This document shows, piece by piece, positions 27,001-38,285 of a DNA stretch of 64,000 nt; within the stretch, counting starts at the first letter, position 1; the number at the start of each line of letters is the position of its first letter. This stretch comes from Pseudomonas fluorescens. GTDB taxonomy: Bacteria; Pseudomonadota; Gammaproteobacteria; Pseudomonadales; Pseudomonadaceae. Under the pieces are notes generated by a model, which saw only the letters and a list, made by a program, of their open reading frames with translations, was not told where the DNA came from and did no database searches. The stretch lies in assembly GCF_019212185.1 (NCBI RefSeq), contig NZ_CP078138.1, positions 5,686,501 to 5,750,500 on the forward strand, given 5' to 3'. The position numbers and the translations under genes were made by a program.

Positions 27001-27555
27001 ATGAACCGCACCGGCCGCACCCTTGCACTGGGCTGCCTGTTGCTCCTTCAGCCGCTGCTGGCGCACGCGCAAGCAGGCGGTAACTCGTTGTTGGTGCCGG
27101 CAATGGGCCGTTGCAGCCTCGATACCCAGCCTGAGGACTTGCAGGAGGCGCTCACCGCCTGCCAGAAAGCCTCGGACGAAGGGGATGCAGAAGCACAATA
27201 CGAGTTGGGCGAATTCTACTACGACGGTAAAAACACCCCGCGCGACCTCAATCAAGCCCTGAGCTATTTCGAAAAAGCCTCTCTGCAAGGCCATGCCCAG
27301 GCGCAATTCAAACTCGGCACCATGTTTTTCCACGGCGAAGGCGTTCAGGCCAATAACGTCCAGGCCTACATCGTGCTGAAAATGGCTGCGGTCAACGGCG
27401 CAGAGGATGCACTGGACACCGCCGACGAAGTCGCCGAGCACATGCAGCGCGATGAGCTGGAAGTGGCCACTCAGGTGCTGGGGCAAATTTTCCGCAAATA
27501 CCTGATGGAACTGCAAAGTGCGGATGGGCGAACGCCGTTCTCACCACTGCCCTGA
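27001..27555 (+). CDS. secreted Sel1/TPR-repeat protein
   Basis: I chose the ATG at 27001, which gives 184 residues with a signal peptide (LALGCLLLLQPLLAHAQ); the upstream ATG at 26941 overlaps the predicted -10 box. Two Sel1-type repeats are visible: AEAQYELGEFYYDGKNTPRD and AQAQFKLGTMFFHGEGVQAN, each followed by an A-x-x-Y/W-x-x-A-A helix. Sel1 repeats mediate protein binding, so this is probably a periplasmic adaptor. Its partner is unknown. The gene is convergent with the DUF1820 gene 26 bp away. Confidence 0.8.
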   Translation: MNRTGRTLALGCLLLLQPLLAHAQAGGNSLLVPAMGRCSLDTQPEDLQEALTACQKASDEGDAEAQYELGEFYYDGKNTPRDLNQALSYFEKASLQGHAQAQFKLGTMFFHGEGVQANNVQAYIVLKMAAVNGAEDALDTADEVAEHMQRDELEVATQVLGQIFRKYLMELQSADGRTPFSPLP

Positions 27556-27581
27556 GTTCGCCCCTATCGCGGTATTGAACC

Positions 27582-27911
27582 TTACTTCTCGGGCATCGGC
27601 ATCGGGAACGGCATCACATTGCCAACCCCACCACGGGCCTCGCTGATTTTCGGCGTACCCAGCCGCTCGACCTCATCAATGCGCACAATCGAATGCATGG
27701 GCACAAAACTGCGCACCACGCCCTCGAACTGCGCCTTGAGCTTTTCTTCGCTCGGATCGACCACTACCTGCGTCCGCTCGCCAAAGACGAACTCTTCTAC
27801 TTCCAGGAAACCCCACAGATCACTCTGATAGATCTGCTTGGCGTACATCTCGAACACCTGGCCCTGGTTGAGGAAAATCACCTTGTAGATTGGAGCTTCG
27901 CGTTTGGTCAT
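27582..27911 (-). CDS. DUF1820-family small protein
   Basis: The 109-residue protein begins MTKREAPIYKVIFLNQGQVFE, and its central WGFLEVEEFVFGERTQVVVDPSEEKLKAQFEGV is the conserved core of DUF1820. It has no signal peptide or membrane helix and ends in a short Pro/Met-rich tail. The family is found widely in gammaproteobacteria with no assigned role. It is divergent from miaB, with 134 bp between starts; these share an intergenic region containing a 15-mer also found upstream of ladS. Confidence 0.82.
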   Translation of the reverse strand: MTKREAPIYKVIFLNQGQVFEMYAKQIYQSDLWGFLEVEEFVFGERTQVVVDPSEEKLKAQFEGVVRSFVPMHSIVRIDEVERLGTPKISEARGGVGNVMPFPMPMPEK

Positions 27912-28005
27912 GGCGGGCGGGTAACACGTCGAGGGATAAAAAGAGGGCGCAAACTATAGCATAGCCGTTGGACGCACGACGGTAGGAACCTGGGGACTTG
28001 TTCCC

Positions 28006-28011
28006 TATAAT
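28006..28011 (+). promoter_or_regulatory. -10 box (TATAAT) of miaB
   Basis: A perfect TATAAT lies 35 bp upstream of the miaB ATG, placing the likely transcription start near 28017. The -35 region at the expected distance is poor, so an activator or extended contacts may be needed. Confidence 0.5.
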
Positions 28012-28045
28012 GCGCGGTTCTTTGAATCACGTGATGATCCCGTCC

Positions 28046-29374
28046 ATGGCCAAGAAGCTTTACATCGAAACCCACGGTTGCCAGATGAACGAGTACGACA
28101 GCTCGCGCATGGTTGATCTGCTGGGTGAACACCAGGCCCTGGAAGTCACGGCACGCGCCGAAGATGCCGACGTGATTTTGCTCAACACCTGCTCGATCCG
28201 CGAGCGTGCCCAGGACCGGGTGTACTCCCAGCTGGGTCGCTGGCGCGAACTGAAACTGGCCAACCCGGACATGGTGATCGCTGTCGGCGGCTGCGTGGCC
28301 AGCCAGGAAGGTGCGGCCATTCGCGATCGCGCGCCTTATGTCGACGTAGTGTTCGGCCCGCAAACCCTGCATCGCCTGCCGGAAATGATCGACGCCGCGC
28401 GCATCAGCAAGTTGCCGCAGGTCGACGTCTCGTTCCCGGAAATCGAGAAGTTCGACCACCTGCCCGAACCGCGCATCGACGGCCCCAGCGCCTATGTGTC
28501 GGTGATGGAAGGTTGCAGCAAGTACTGCACTTTCTGCGTGGTGCCCTACACCCGAGGCGAAGAAGTCAGCCGGCCCTTCGATGATGTGATCGCCGAGATC
28601 ATTCACCTGGCGGAAAACGGCGTGCGCGAAGTGACCCTGCTCGGGCAAAACGTCAACGGCTATCGCGGCACTACCCACGACGGGCGCCTGGCGGACCTCG
28701 CCGAGCTGATCCGGGTGGTGGCCGCAGTCGAGGGCATCGAGCGCATCCGCTATACCACTTCGCACCCGCTGGAGTTTTCCGACAGCCTGATCCAGGCCCA
28801 CGCCGAAGTGCCGGAGCTGGTCAAACACCTGCACTTGCCGGTGCAGTCGGGTTCGGACCGGATTCTCTCGGCGATGAAGCGCAATCACACCGCGCTCGAA
28901 TACAAATCCAAACTGCGCAAGCTGCGGGCCGCCGTGCCAGGAATCTGCATCAGTTCGGACTTTATCGTCGGTTTCCCCGGCGAGACCGAAAAAGACTTCC
29001 AGCAGACGATGAAACTGATCGAGGACGTCGGCTTCGACTTCTCCTACTCGTTCGTCTATAGCCAGCGTCCGGGCACCCCGGCCGCCGACCTCGCCGACGA
29101 CACACCGGAAGAGTTGAAAAAGGAGCGCCTCAACGCGCTGCAACATCGCCTCAATCAGCAAGGCTTCGAAATCAGCCGACAAATGGTCGGTTCGATCCAG
29201 CGGATTCTGGTCACCGATTACTCAAAAAAAGACCCGGGCGAGCTGCAAGGCCGAACCGAGAATAATCGAATCGTCAACTTCCGCTGCGATACTCCGACCC
29301 TGATCGGCCAGTTTGCCGACGTGCACATCGACGCGGCGCAACCGCACTCGCTGCGCGGTTCGCTGGTCTTGTAA
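28046..29374 (+). CDS. miaB: tRNA-2-methylthio-N6-dimethylallyladenosine synthase
   Basis: The ATG at 28046 yields 442 residues starting [20 protein letters not shown]. MiaB is a radical-SAM enzyme that adds the 2-methylthio group to i6A37 of tRNAs reading UNN codons. The N-terminal cluster ligands Cys12, Cys49 and Cys83, and the radical-SAM CxxxCxxC at 157, 161 and 164 (CSKYCTFC) are all present; a TRAM domain ends the protein. The codons TCA AAA AAA near 29222 form a short A7 run. A REP-type element separates it from phoH, so the downstream cluster may have its own promoter. Confidence 0.96.
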   Translation: MAKKLYIETHGCQMNEYDSSRMVDLLGEHQALEVTARAEDADVILLNTCSIRERAQDRVYSQLGRWRELKLANPDMVIAVGGCVASQEGAAIRDRAPYVDVVFGPQTLHRLPEMIDAARISKLPQVDVSFPEIEKFDHLPEPRIDGPSAYVSVMEGCSKYCTFCVVPYTRGEEVSRPFDDVIAEIIHLAENGVREVTLLGQNVNGYRGTTHDGRLADLAELIRVVAAVEGIERIRYTTSHPLEFSDSLIQAHAEVPELVKHLHLPVQSGSDRILSAMKRNHTALEYKSKLRKLRAAVPGICISSDFIVGFPGETEKDFQQTMKLIEDVGFDFSYSFVYSQRPGTPAADLADDTPEELKKERLNALQHRLNQQGFEISRQMVGSIQRILVTDYSKKDPGELQGRTENNRIVNFRCDTPTLIGQFADVHIDAAQPHSLRGSLVL

Positions 29375-29388
29375 CAGCGGATACCCCC

Positions 29389-29484
29389 TGTAGGAGCGAG
29401 CCTGCTCGCGATGGTCGTCAACGATGACGCGCGCATCCTGAATGAACGCGGAGCATTGAAGGTCATCGCGAGCAGGCTCGCTCC
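29389..29484. repeat. REPIN-type paired palindromic repeat
   Basis: Two inverted copies flank about 50 bp of spacer: GTAGGAGCGAGCCTGCTCGCG on the left at 29390-29410, and CATCGCGAGCAGGCTCGCTCC on the right at 29464-29484. GGAGCGAGCCTGCTCGCGATG reads identically on opposite strands of the two copies. This is the common REP doublet of fluorescent pseudomonads, mobilised by a RAYT transposase that is not in this window. It lies between miaB and phoH. Confidence 0.85.
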
Positions 29485-29587
29485 AGAAAGGCTGATTGGC
29501 CTTACATAATTTAAGAGCTTTCGCACCCAGCCCACTGGCGTTATCCTTGATTTCACCTTCATTGCCCAAGGGCGGCTGAATACAACC

Positions 29588-30592
29588 TTGAACGCACCCA
29601 TAGAACCCCATCGTTTTATTCTCGAGCCCTTTGAGGCTCAGCGCTTCGCCAATCTGTGCGGGCAATTCGACGAGCACCTGCGCTTGATCGAACAGCGCCT
29701 GGCGATCGTGATCCGCAATCGCGGCAATCAGTTCGAACTGATCGGCGAGAGCAAACACACCACCTCCGCGGAAAACCTGCTGCGCCGTCTCTACCGGGAA
29801 ACCAAGGGTAGCGAGCTGTCGCCGGACATGGTTCACCTGTTCCTGCAGGAATCGGCCGTGGAAGAGCTGGACAACCATGCCCCCGCCGAACCTGCCGTGG
29901 CCCTGCGCACCAAGAAAGGCATGATTCGCCCGCGCGGCTTGAATCAGCAGCGCTACGTGAAGGAAATTCTCGCCAACGACATCAACTTCGGCATTGGTCC
30001 GGCCGGTACCGGCAAAACCTATCTGGCCGTCGCCTGTGCGGTTGACGCTCTGGAGCGCGAGCAGATCCGCCGCATCCTGCTGGTGCGCCCGGCGGTCGAG
30101 GCTGGCGAGAAACTTGGCTTCCTGCCCGGCGACCTGTCGCAGAAGATCGACCCGTACCTGCGTCCGTTATACGACGCGCTGTACGAAATGCTCGGTTTCG
30201 AATACGTCGCCAAGTTGATCGAACGCCAGGTCATCGAGGTTGCGCCGCTGGCCTATATGCGCGGCCGCACCCTGAACAACAGCTTCATCATTCTCGACGA
30301 AAGCCAGAACACCACTGTCGAGCAGATGAAAATGTTCCTGACCCGGATCGGCTTCGGTTCGACCGCTGTCATCACTGGCGACATCACCCAGATTGACCTG
30401 CCGAAGGGCACCAAATCCGGGCTGATCCATGTCACCGAAGTGCTCAAGGACATCCCCGGCATCAGCTTCAGCCACTTCATGCCCAAAGACGTGGTCCGTC
30501 ACCCACTGGTGCAGCGCATTGTCGAAGCCTATGAACGGTTCGAGAATCACGCCAGCGACGCATCACCCAAGGACAATCGCCGCGATGCTTGA
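29588..30592 (+). CDS. ybeZ: PhoH-family ATPase (YbeZ)
   Basis: The 334-residue protein has a Walker [12 protein letters not shown] near residue 137 and a Walker [11 protein letters not shown], characteristic of PhoH/YbeZ, an RNA-linked NTPase that works with the endoribonuclease YbeY. The start is a TTG at 29588 ([19 protein letters not shown]), used because no ATG precedes conserved sequence; a weak AAGGGCGG lies upstream. Its 3' end overlaps ybeY by 8 bp (ATGCTTGA). Cluster order ybeZ-ybeY-corC-lnt is the usual gammaproteobacterial one. Confidence 0.9.
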   Translation: MNAPIEPHRFILEPFEAQRFANLCGQFDEHLRLIEQRLAIVIRNRGNQFELIGESKHTTSAENLLRRLYRETKGSELSPDMVHLFLQESAVEELDNHAPAEPAVALRTKKGMIRPRGLNQQRYVKEILANDINFGIGPAGTGKTYLAVACAVDALEREQIRRILLVRPAVEAGEKLGFLPGDLSQKIDPYLRPLYDALYEMLGFEYVAKLIERQVIEVAPLAYMRGRTLNNSFIILDESQNTTVEQMKMFLTRIGFGSTAVITGDITQIDLPKGTKSGLIHVTEVLKDIPGISFSHFMPKDVVRHPLVQRIVEAYERFENHASDASPKDNRRDA

Positions 30593-31070
30593 GCTTGACC
30601 TGCAACTGGCCACCGATGCCGCGGCTCCAGGCGAAGCCCAGTTCCGCCAATGGTGTGAGCTGGCGCTGCGCCAGCGCACAGCCGACTCGGAAATGACCAT
30701 TCGCCTGGTCGACGAAGCCGAAGGCCGTGAGCTCAATCACACCTGGCGGCAAAAGGATTACGCCACCAACGTCCTGTCGTTTCCCGCCGACGTGCCCGAC
30801 GAGTTTCTCGATATTCCGCTGCTCGGCGACCTGGTGATCTGCGTCGCCGTGGTCGAGCGCGAAGCCGCCGAGCAAGGCAAGGCGCTTGAGGCACACTGGG
30901 CCCATCTGGTGATTCACGGCTGCTTGCATCTGCTGGGTTACGACCATATAGATGACGACGAAGCCGAAGAAATGGAAGCACTGGAACGAACGTTGCTTGC
31001 CGAACTGGGTCATCCGGACCCTTATGCGGATGACGAAACCGACATCATGACAACAAAGGATTCAGAGTAA
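30585..31070 (+). CDS. ybeY: endoribonuclease YbeY
   Basis: The ATG at 30585 gives 161 residues. The zinc-binding motif [15 protein letters not shown] (HxxxHxxxxxH) near residue 110 is the YbeY signature, and [13 protein letters not shown] precedes it. YbeY is a metal-dependent RNase needed for 16S rRNA 3'-end maturation, 70S quality control and sRNA-related turnover. The C-terminal tail is acidic. The start lies inside the end of ybeZ, implying translational coupling, and corC follows 5 bp later. Confidence 0.95.
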   Translation: MLELDLQLATDAAAPGEAQFRQWCELALRQRTADSEMTIRLVDEAEGRELNHTWRQKDYATNVLSFPADVPDEFLDIPLLGDLVICVAVVEREAAEQGKALEAHWAHLVIHGCLHLLGYDHIDDDEAEEMEALERTLLAELGHPDPYADDETDIMTTKDSE

Positions 31071-31075
31071 TCGCT

Positions 31076-31915
31076 ATGAGCGAAGATCGATCGAGCAACG
31101 GGCAGAAGTCCTGGCTGGGTAAACTGACCCAGGCTTTTGCCCACGAGCCGAAGAACCGCCAGGAGCTGCTTGAGCTGCTGCGCGATGCACACCAGAACAA
31201 ACTGTTGGACAGCGAAGCGCTGGCCATCGTCGAAGGCGCCATCCAGGTGGCTGACCTGCAAGTGCGCGACATCATGGTGCCGCGCTCGCAGATGGTCAGC
31301 ATCAAGGCGACCCAGACACCCCGCGAGTTCCTCCCCGCGGTGGTCGACTCGGCCCACTCGCGCTACCCGGTGATCGGCGAAAGCCACGATGACGTGATGG
31401 GTGTGCTGCTGGCCAAGGACTTGCTGCCGTTGATCCTCAAGGAGAACGGCGACAACTTCAACATCAAGGACCTGCTGCGCCCGGCCACCTTTGTGCCCGA
31501 GTCCAAGCGCCTGAACGTGCTGCTGCGCGAGTTCCGCGCCAACCATAACCACATGGCCATCGTCATCGACGAATACGGCGGCGTGGCGGGCCTGGTGACC
31601 ATCGAAGACGTACTGGAGCAGATCGTCGGCGATATCGAAGACGAACACGACGTCGAGGAAGACAGCTACATCAAGCCGCTGCCCAGCGGTGACTTCCTGA
31701 TCAAGGCCCTGACTCCGATCGAAAACTTCAACGAATTCTTCGACAGCGAATTCTCCGATGACGAATTCGACACCGTCGGCGGCCTGGTGATGAGCGCTTT
31801 CGGGCACCTGCCAAAACGCAACGAGATCACCGAAATCGGCGCCTATCGCTTCCGCATCCTGAATGCCGACAGCCGCCGTATCCACCTGCTGCGACTGACC
31901 CCCATCGCCCGGTAA
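31076..31915 (+). CDS. corC: CorC/HlyC-family CBS-domain protein
   Basis: The 279-residue protein has no membrane part. Two CBS domains start around residues 70 and 135 (VRDIMVPRSQM and ADLLRPATFVPES-like), and a CorC_HlyC C-terminal domain follows (VGGLVMSAFGHLPKRNE). In Salmonella CorC affects Mg2+ and Co2+ efflux through CorA; the soluble form here is the regulator-like type. It is preceded by ybeY and followed 15 bp later by lnt, as in most gammaproteobacteria. Metal specificity is only inferred. Confidence 0.92.
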   Translation: MSEDRSSNGQKSWLGKLTQAFAHEPKNRQELLELLRDAHQNKLLDSEALAIVEGAIQVADLQVRDIMVPRSQMVSIKATQTPREFLPAVVDSAHSRYPVIGESHDDVMGVLLAKDLLPLILKENGDNFNIKDLLRPATFVPESKRLNVLLREFRANHNHMAIVIDEYGGVAGLVTIEDVLEQIVGDIEDEHDVEEDSYIKPLPSGDFLIKALTPIENFNEFFDSEFSDDEFDTVGGLVMSAFGHLPKRNEITEIGAYRFRILNADSRRIHLLRLTPIAR

Positions 31916-31930
31916 CCCCTAAGGATTGAA

Positions 31931-33454
31931 ATGCGCTGGATAACCCGCCCCGGCTGGCCCGGTAACCTGCTGGCCGTGGCGGCCGGTGCACTCACCACCC
32001 TGGCACTGGCGCCGTTCGATATCTGGCCGCTGGCGTTACTGGCGGCCGGCTTTTTCTATGCTGGACTGCGCCAACTGACGCCGCGCCAGGCATTGGGCCG
32101 GGGCTGGTGTTTCGGGTTTGGCCTGTTCGGCGCGGGCACCAGCTGGATCTACTACAGCATCCACCACTTCGGCGGCGCTTCAGTGCTGCTGGCGGGGTTC
32201 CTGATGCTGCTGTTCACCGCCGCGATTGCCTGGTTCTTCGCCCTCCCAGCCTGGGTCTGGGCGCGCTGGCTGCGACGTAATGAGGCGCCGCTGGCCGACG
32301 CCTTGGCCTTCGCCGCCTTGTGGGTAGGCCAGGAAGCCTTTCGTGGCTGGTTCCTCACGGGGTTCCCCTGGCTCTATTCCGGCTACAGCCAACTCGATGG
32401 CCCGCTGACCGGCCTCGCTCCGCTGGGCGGAATTTGGCTGATTTCCTTCTGCATCGCCTTGAGCGCCGCCCTGCTGTACAACCTGCCGCGCCTGATCAGG
32501 GCACCGCGCAAGAGCTTCCTGGTGGTTGGCCTGTTACTGCTGGCCGCACCCTGGGCCGTCGGCCTGGCACTCAAGGGCCACGCCTGGACCAGCCCCTCGG
32601 GCGAGCCGCTGAGCGTCGCGGCCATTCAGGGCAACATCGAACAGAGCATGAAGTGGGACCCGGCGCAGCTCAACTCGCAACTGGCGCTGTACCGCGACAT
32701 GAGCCTGAGTTCCAAGCGTGTCGACCTGCTGATCTGGCCGGAAACTGCGGTGCCGGTACTCAAGGAGTCTGCCGAAGGCTACCTGACCATGATGGGCAAG
32801 TTCGCCGCCGAGCGTGATTCGGCGTTGATCACCGGGGTACCGATTCGCCAGGTGGTGCATCAGGAGCGACGTTTCTACAACGGTATCACCGTGGTCGGCG
32901 AAGGCGATGGCACCTACCTCAAGCAAAAGCTGGTGCCGTTCGGCGAGTACGTGCCGCTGCAGGACATCTTGCGTGGGCTGATTGCGTTCTTCGACCTACC
33001 CATGTCCGACTTCGCCCGCGGCCCGACCGACCAGCCGATGCTCCAAGCCAAGGGCTACCAGATTGCACCGTTCATCTGCTACGAAGTGGTCTACCCGGAA
33101 TTCGCCGCTGGCCTCTCGGCCCGCAGCGATCTGCTGCTGACCATCAGCAACGACACCTGGTTCGGCACCTCGATTGGTCCGCTGCAACACCTGCAGATGG
33201 CGCAGATGCGCGCATTGGAAGCCGGTCGCTGGATGATTCGGGCGACCAACAATGGCGTGACCGGGCTGATCGATCCATTCGGCAAGATCACTGTGCAGAT
33301 CCCGCAGTTCGAGCGCGGCATCCTCTACGGCGACGTCGTGCCCATGCACAACCTGACGCCGTACCTGCAATGGCGCTCCTGGCCGCTGATCATCCTCTGC
33401 GTGCTGCTGTTTGGCTGGGCGCTGATTGCCAGCCGAATGGCCAAGACGGTCTAG
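31931..33454 (+). CDS. lnt: apolipoprotein N-acyltransferase
   Basis: At 507 residues this is a complete Lnt, the third enzyme of lipoprotein maturation, which N-acylates the lipidated Cys on the periplasmic face of the inner membrane. About six helices occupy residues 10-215. The nitrilase domain follows with the catalytic triad Glu271 (WPETAVPV), Lys333 (KLVPFGEY) and Cys383 (FICYE). Several lipoprotein genes in this window (lptE, rlpA, the transglycosylase at 39641, the MORN/C13 protein) would be its clients. A final membrane helix lies near the C-terminus. Confidence 0.96.
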   Translation: MRWITRPGWPGNLLAVAAGALTTLALAPFDIWPLALLAAGFFYAGLRQLTPRQALGRGWCFGFGLFGAGTSWIYYSIHHFGGASVLLAGFLMLLFTAAIAWFFALPAWVWARWLRRNEAPLADALAFAALWVGQEAFRGWFLTGFPWLYSGYSQLDGPLTGLAPLGGIWLISFCIALSAALLYNLPRLIRAPRKSFLVVGLLLLAAPWAVGLALKGHAWTSPSGEPLSVAAIQGNIEQSMKWDPAQLNSQLALYRDMSLSSKRVDLLIWPETAVPVLKESAEGYLTMMGKFAAERDSALITGVPIRQVVHQERRFYNGITVVGEGDGTYLKQKLVPFGEYVPLQDILRGLIAFFDLPMSDFARGPTDQPMLQAKGYQIAPFICYEVVYPEFAAGLSARSDLLLTISNDTWFGTSIGPLQHLQMAQMRALEAGRWMIRATNNGVTGLIDPFGKITVQIPQFERGILYGDVVPMHNLTPYLQWRSWPLIILCVLLFGWALIASRMAKTV

Positions 33455-33476
33455 GACTGCACTCTCGGCACTGGGG

Positions 33477-34238
33477 TTATCGATAAAACATCGAGTACCC
33501 CAGTTGCCCGACCGCCTCATTGAGCAACTGCCCCGAGCGCCAGATCGACTTGAACGTCGGCATCCAACCGCCCAAGGGCTCGGCGTTGTCGGTGCCGAGA
33601 AATCCCATGGGCGCCGGTACCACCTGCAGACCCGCCGCCTCGAAGCTCCACACGGCGCGTGGCATGTGCCAGGCATGGGTGACCACCACTACCCTTTTCA
33701 GACCCAGCGGCAGCAGCAATTCGGCACTGAACCGGGCATTTTCCCAGGTGGTGCGACTACGCCCCTCCTGCCAACGCACCGTGACCCCGAAATCCTCCAG
33801 CATTGAGTCAGCCATCAACTTGGCTTCCGTCGGCGGCGTGCCGTAATGCAGGCCGCCGCTGGTCAGCACCGGCAACCCCGAAGCCTTGGCCAGGCGTGCC
33901 GCATAGCGTTCGCGATCCAGAGCCACGCCGGTGGGCTGGTCGGTCCCCCAAGCCTGGTCGCCACGCTCGCGGCCCGCGCCCAGCACGACAATCACATCCG
34001 CACGCTCGGCCAGGCTCGCCCATTCGCTGCGCGCCAGCGGTGGCTCGCGCTCCAGCGCCTTGGCGCCCCACTGTACGACTACCGGCAGACTCATCAGCCA
34101 GAAACCGCCTGCTCCCAGTACAAAACAACAGGCAGCCAGGCGCGGCCTCGAGCGGCGCAACCACCAGGCAAGCACCAGCAGCAGCAACAGTAGGCCGGGC
34201 GGCAAGAGCAATTGTTTGACGAAATAACGAAAAGGCAT
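33477..34238 (-). CDS. YdcF/SanA-family DUF218 protein (ElyC-like)
   Basis: The 253-residue protein has two N-terminal membrane helices (about 10-27 and 35-55) followed by a DUF218 domain with ADVIVVLGAGRERG and GGLHYGTPPTEAKLM. The length and two-helix start resemble ElyC/YcbC, which affects peptidoglycan assembly through the lipid carrier in E. coli. SanA/YdcF relatives are alternatives. The gene is convergent with lnt (22-bp gap) and points away from the unknown gene at 34357. The family call is good, the role inferred. Confidence 0.85.
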   Translation of the reverse strand: MPFRYFVKQLLLPPGLLLLLLVLAWWLRRSRPRLAACCFVLGAGGFWLMSLPVVVQWGAKALEREPPLARSEWASLAERADVIVVLGAGRERGDQAWGTDQPTGVALDRERYAARLAKASGLPVLTSGGLHYGTPPTEAKLMADSMLEDFGVTVRWQEGRSRTTWENARFSAELLLPLGLKRVVVVTHAWHMPRAVWSFEAAGLQVVPAPMGFLGTDNAEPLGGWMPTFKSIWRSGQLLNEAVGQLGYSMFYR

Positions 34239-34356
34239 CGAGCATCTCCAAAGATGCCCGAAGCCTAAGTGGGTTGAAGCAAGGCGACAACTGACGTGAC
34301 TGGCGTTTCCATCAAAAAGCCGTCACCAGTGACTGCACACGTACGTGCCTGATCAC

Positions 34357-34677
34357 TTACTTGACTCGCCGGGACCGGACCTTTACCGCGTCCCCGCCAG
34401 GGACCTTATCCTTCAACCAGATGACTTTGGCCGAACGAGGGGTCTCCTGATGCATCTCTGCCTGCAACAAGCCTCCCTGCACCGCGTGCTCACTTCGGTT
34501 CAGATACGCCTTGATCAAGTCGAACTCTGCGCGGCTCAATCCGCGAAGTTCCAGCTCCAGCGGACGCTCATCGCGCAACCGCCCGGCTGTCTTTGCTGCG
34601 TCCAGGGCCATCCCCAGACGGTCTATCAGTTTTTCGTACAACTCGGGTTGCGTTACTGTTGCATGCGACTCCACCAT
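34357..34677 (-). CDS. conserved hypothetical protein, 106 residues
   Basis: This is an orphan coding frame with an ATG at 34677. The protein is charged and mostly helical by its pattern. It has a heptad-rich start (YEKLIDRLGMALDAAKTAGRL) and a central LELELRGLSRAEFDLIKAYLNRSEHA. The C-terminus is basic and ends KVRSRRVK. There are no Cys residues, signal peptide or membrane helices. The basic tail could bind nucleic acid, but this is speculation. It follows the divergent leuS region and precedes ydcF-like on the same strand. I recognise no named family. Confidence 0.65.
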   Translation of the reverse strand: MVESHATVTQPELYEKLIDRLGMALDAAKTAGRLRDERPLELELRGLSRAEFDLIKAYLNRSEHAVQGGLLQAEMHQETPRSAKVIWLKDKVPGGDAVKVRSRRVK

Positions 34678-34886
34678 CCCTCACCTCATTGAAGATAAGA
34701 CTCACTCCCCAACTAGAGCTTAGCTTCGTCGACAAAACAGGCTGCACGCCGCGACCAACGGCCCCAACAGTGGGTCACCCGGCAATCAGGGTTTCCCTAG
34801 GCCGAGCGCGGTCATGTATGCTACGGCGCTTCCTGTAAATCCGCTTTCAGCGCGGCTGGACACCGAAAACGCCCGGTTTGGCGTGA

Positions 34887-37553
<2,667 letters not shown>

Positions 37554-37640
37554 TTGGAGCAGGTGCCAGGCCCGGCCTGGCACCGAACAAAACCTTTCGG
37601 GCTGCAGCGCAGCCCACACGGTTTCAAGGGGAACAACAAG

Positions 37641-38246
37641 ATGATCAAACGCAATCTTCTGGTGATGGGCCTCGCGGTCCTGCTGAGCGCCTGCGGTTTT
37701 CAACTGCGCGGCACCGGCACCAGCGAACTGGCGTTAAAGGAAATCGACCTGAGTGCACGTAATGCCTACGGCGAAACCGTGGTGATGATGCGCCAGGTCC
37801 TGCAAAGCAGTGGCGTCAAGGTCACTGCCGGCGCGCCTTACAAGCTGGTGTTCACTAACGAGCAGACCTCCCAGCGCAGCCTCAGCTACTCGGGCGCCGG
37901 CCGTACCGCCGAGAACGAACTGACCACCGTGCTGGACTACCAGATCGTTGGCCAGAACAACCTCTCGCTGATCAGCGACAAGCTGCAAGTGCAGAAAGTC
38001 GTGATGCATGACGGCAGCAACATCACCGGTTCCGTCCAGGAAGAGGACGAAGCCCGCAAGGAAATCCATCGTGAGCTGGTCCAGCGCATGATGTTACGCC
38101 TGCAGCAAATTACCCCGGCCCAGTTGGATCAGTTGCAGCAGACCGCCAACGCCCGCGCCAAGGCTGAAGCCGATGCACTGGACGCTGCACAGAAGGCTGA
38201 AGCGAATACCCCGCGTCAGTCACCGCTGCAAATTCCTGCCGAGTAA
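37641..38246 (+). CDS. lptE: LPS-assembly lipoprotein LptE
   Basis: The ATG at 37641 (preceded by AAGGGGAAC) gives 201 residues with a signal peptide and lipobox ending at Cys18 (LLSACGFQLRG). The CGFQLRG start is the hallmark of LptE, the plug of the outer-membrane LPS translocon LptD-LptE. The rest contains the two-helix/four-strand LptE fold and a long charged, Ala/Gln-rich C-terminal extension (about 170-201) that is longer than in E. coli. It lies between leuS and holA as in most gammaproteobacteria. Confidence 0.95.
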   Translation: MIKRNLLVMGLAVLLSACGFQLRGTGTSELALKEIDLSARNAYGETVVMMRQVLQSSGVKVTAGAPYKLVFTNEQTSQRSLSYSGAGRTAENELTTVLDYQIVGQNNLSLISDKLQVQKVVMHDGSNITGSVQEEDEARKEIHRELVQRMMLRLQQITPAQLDQLQQTANARAKAEADALDAAQKAEANTPRQSPLQIPAE

Positions 38247-38285
38247 GTCTGACGGGGCGCCTTGGCGCCCCATTGGCCCCGCCCT

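Noticed and set aside
29222..29230. A7 run in miaB as a programmed frameshift
   Set aside because: The run is short and the -1 product would remove only the TRAM domain; no further signal such as a downstream stem was evident.
34239..34356. A hairpin near GTGACTGG / CCAGTGAC as terminator
   Set aside because: The arms pair poorly once bulges are counted, and no T-run follows.
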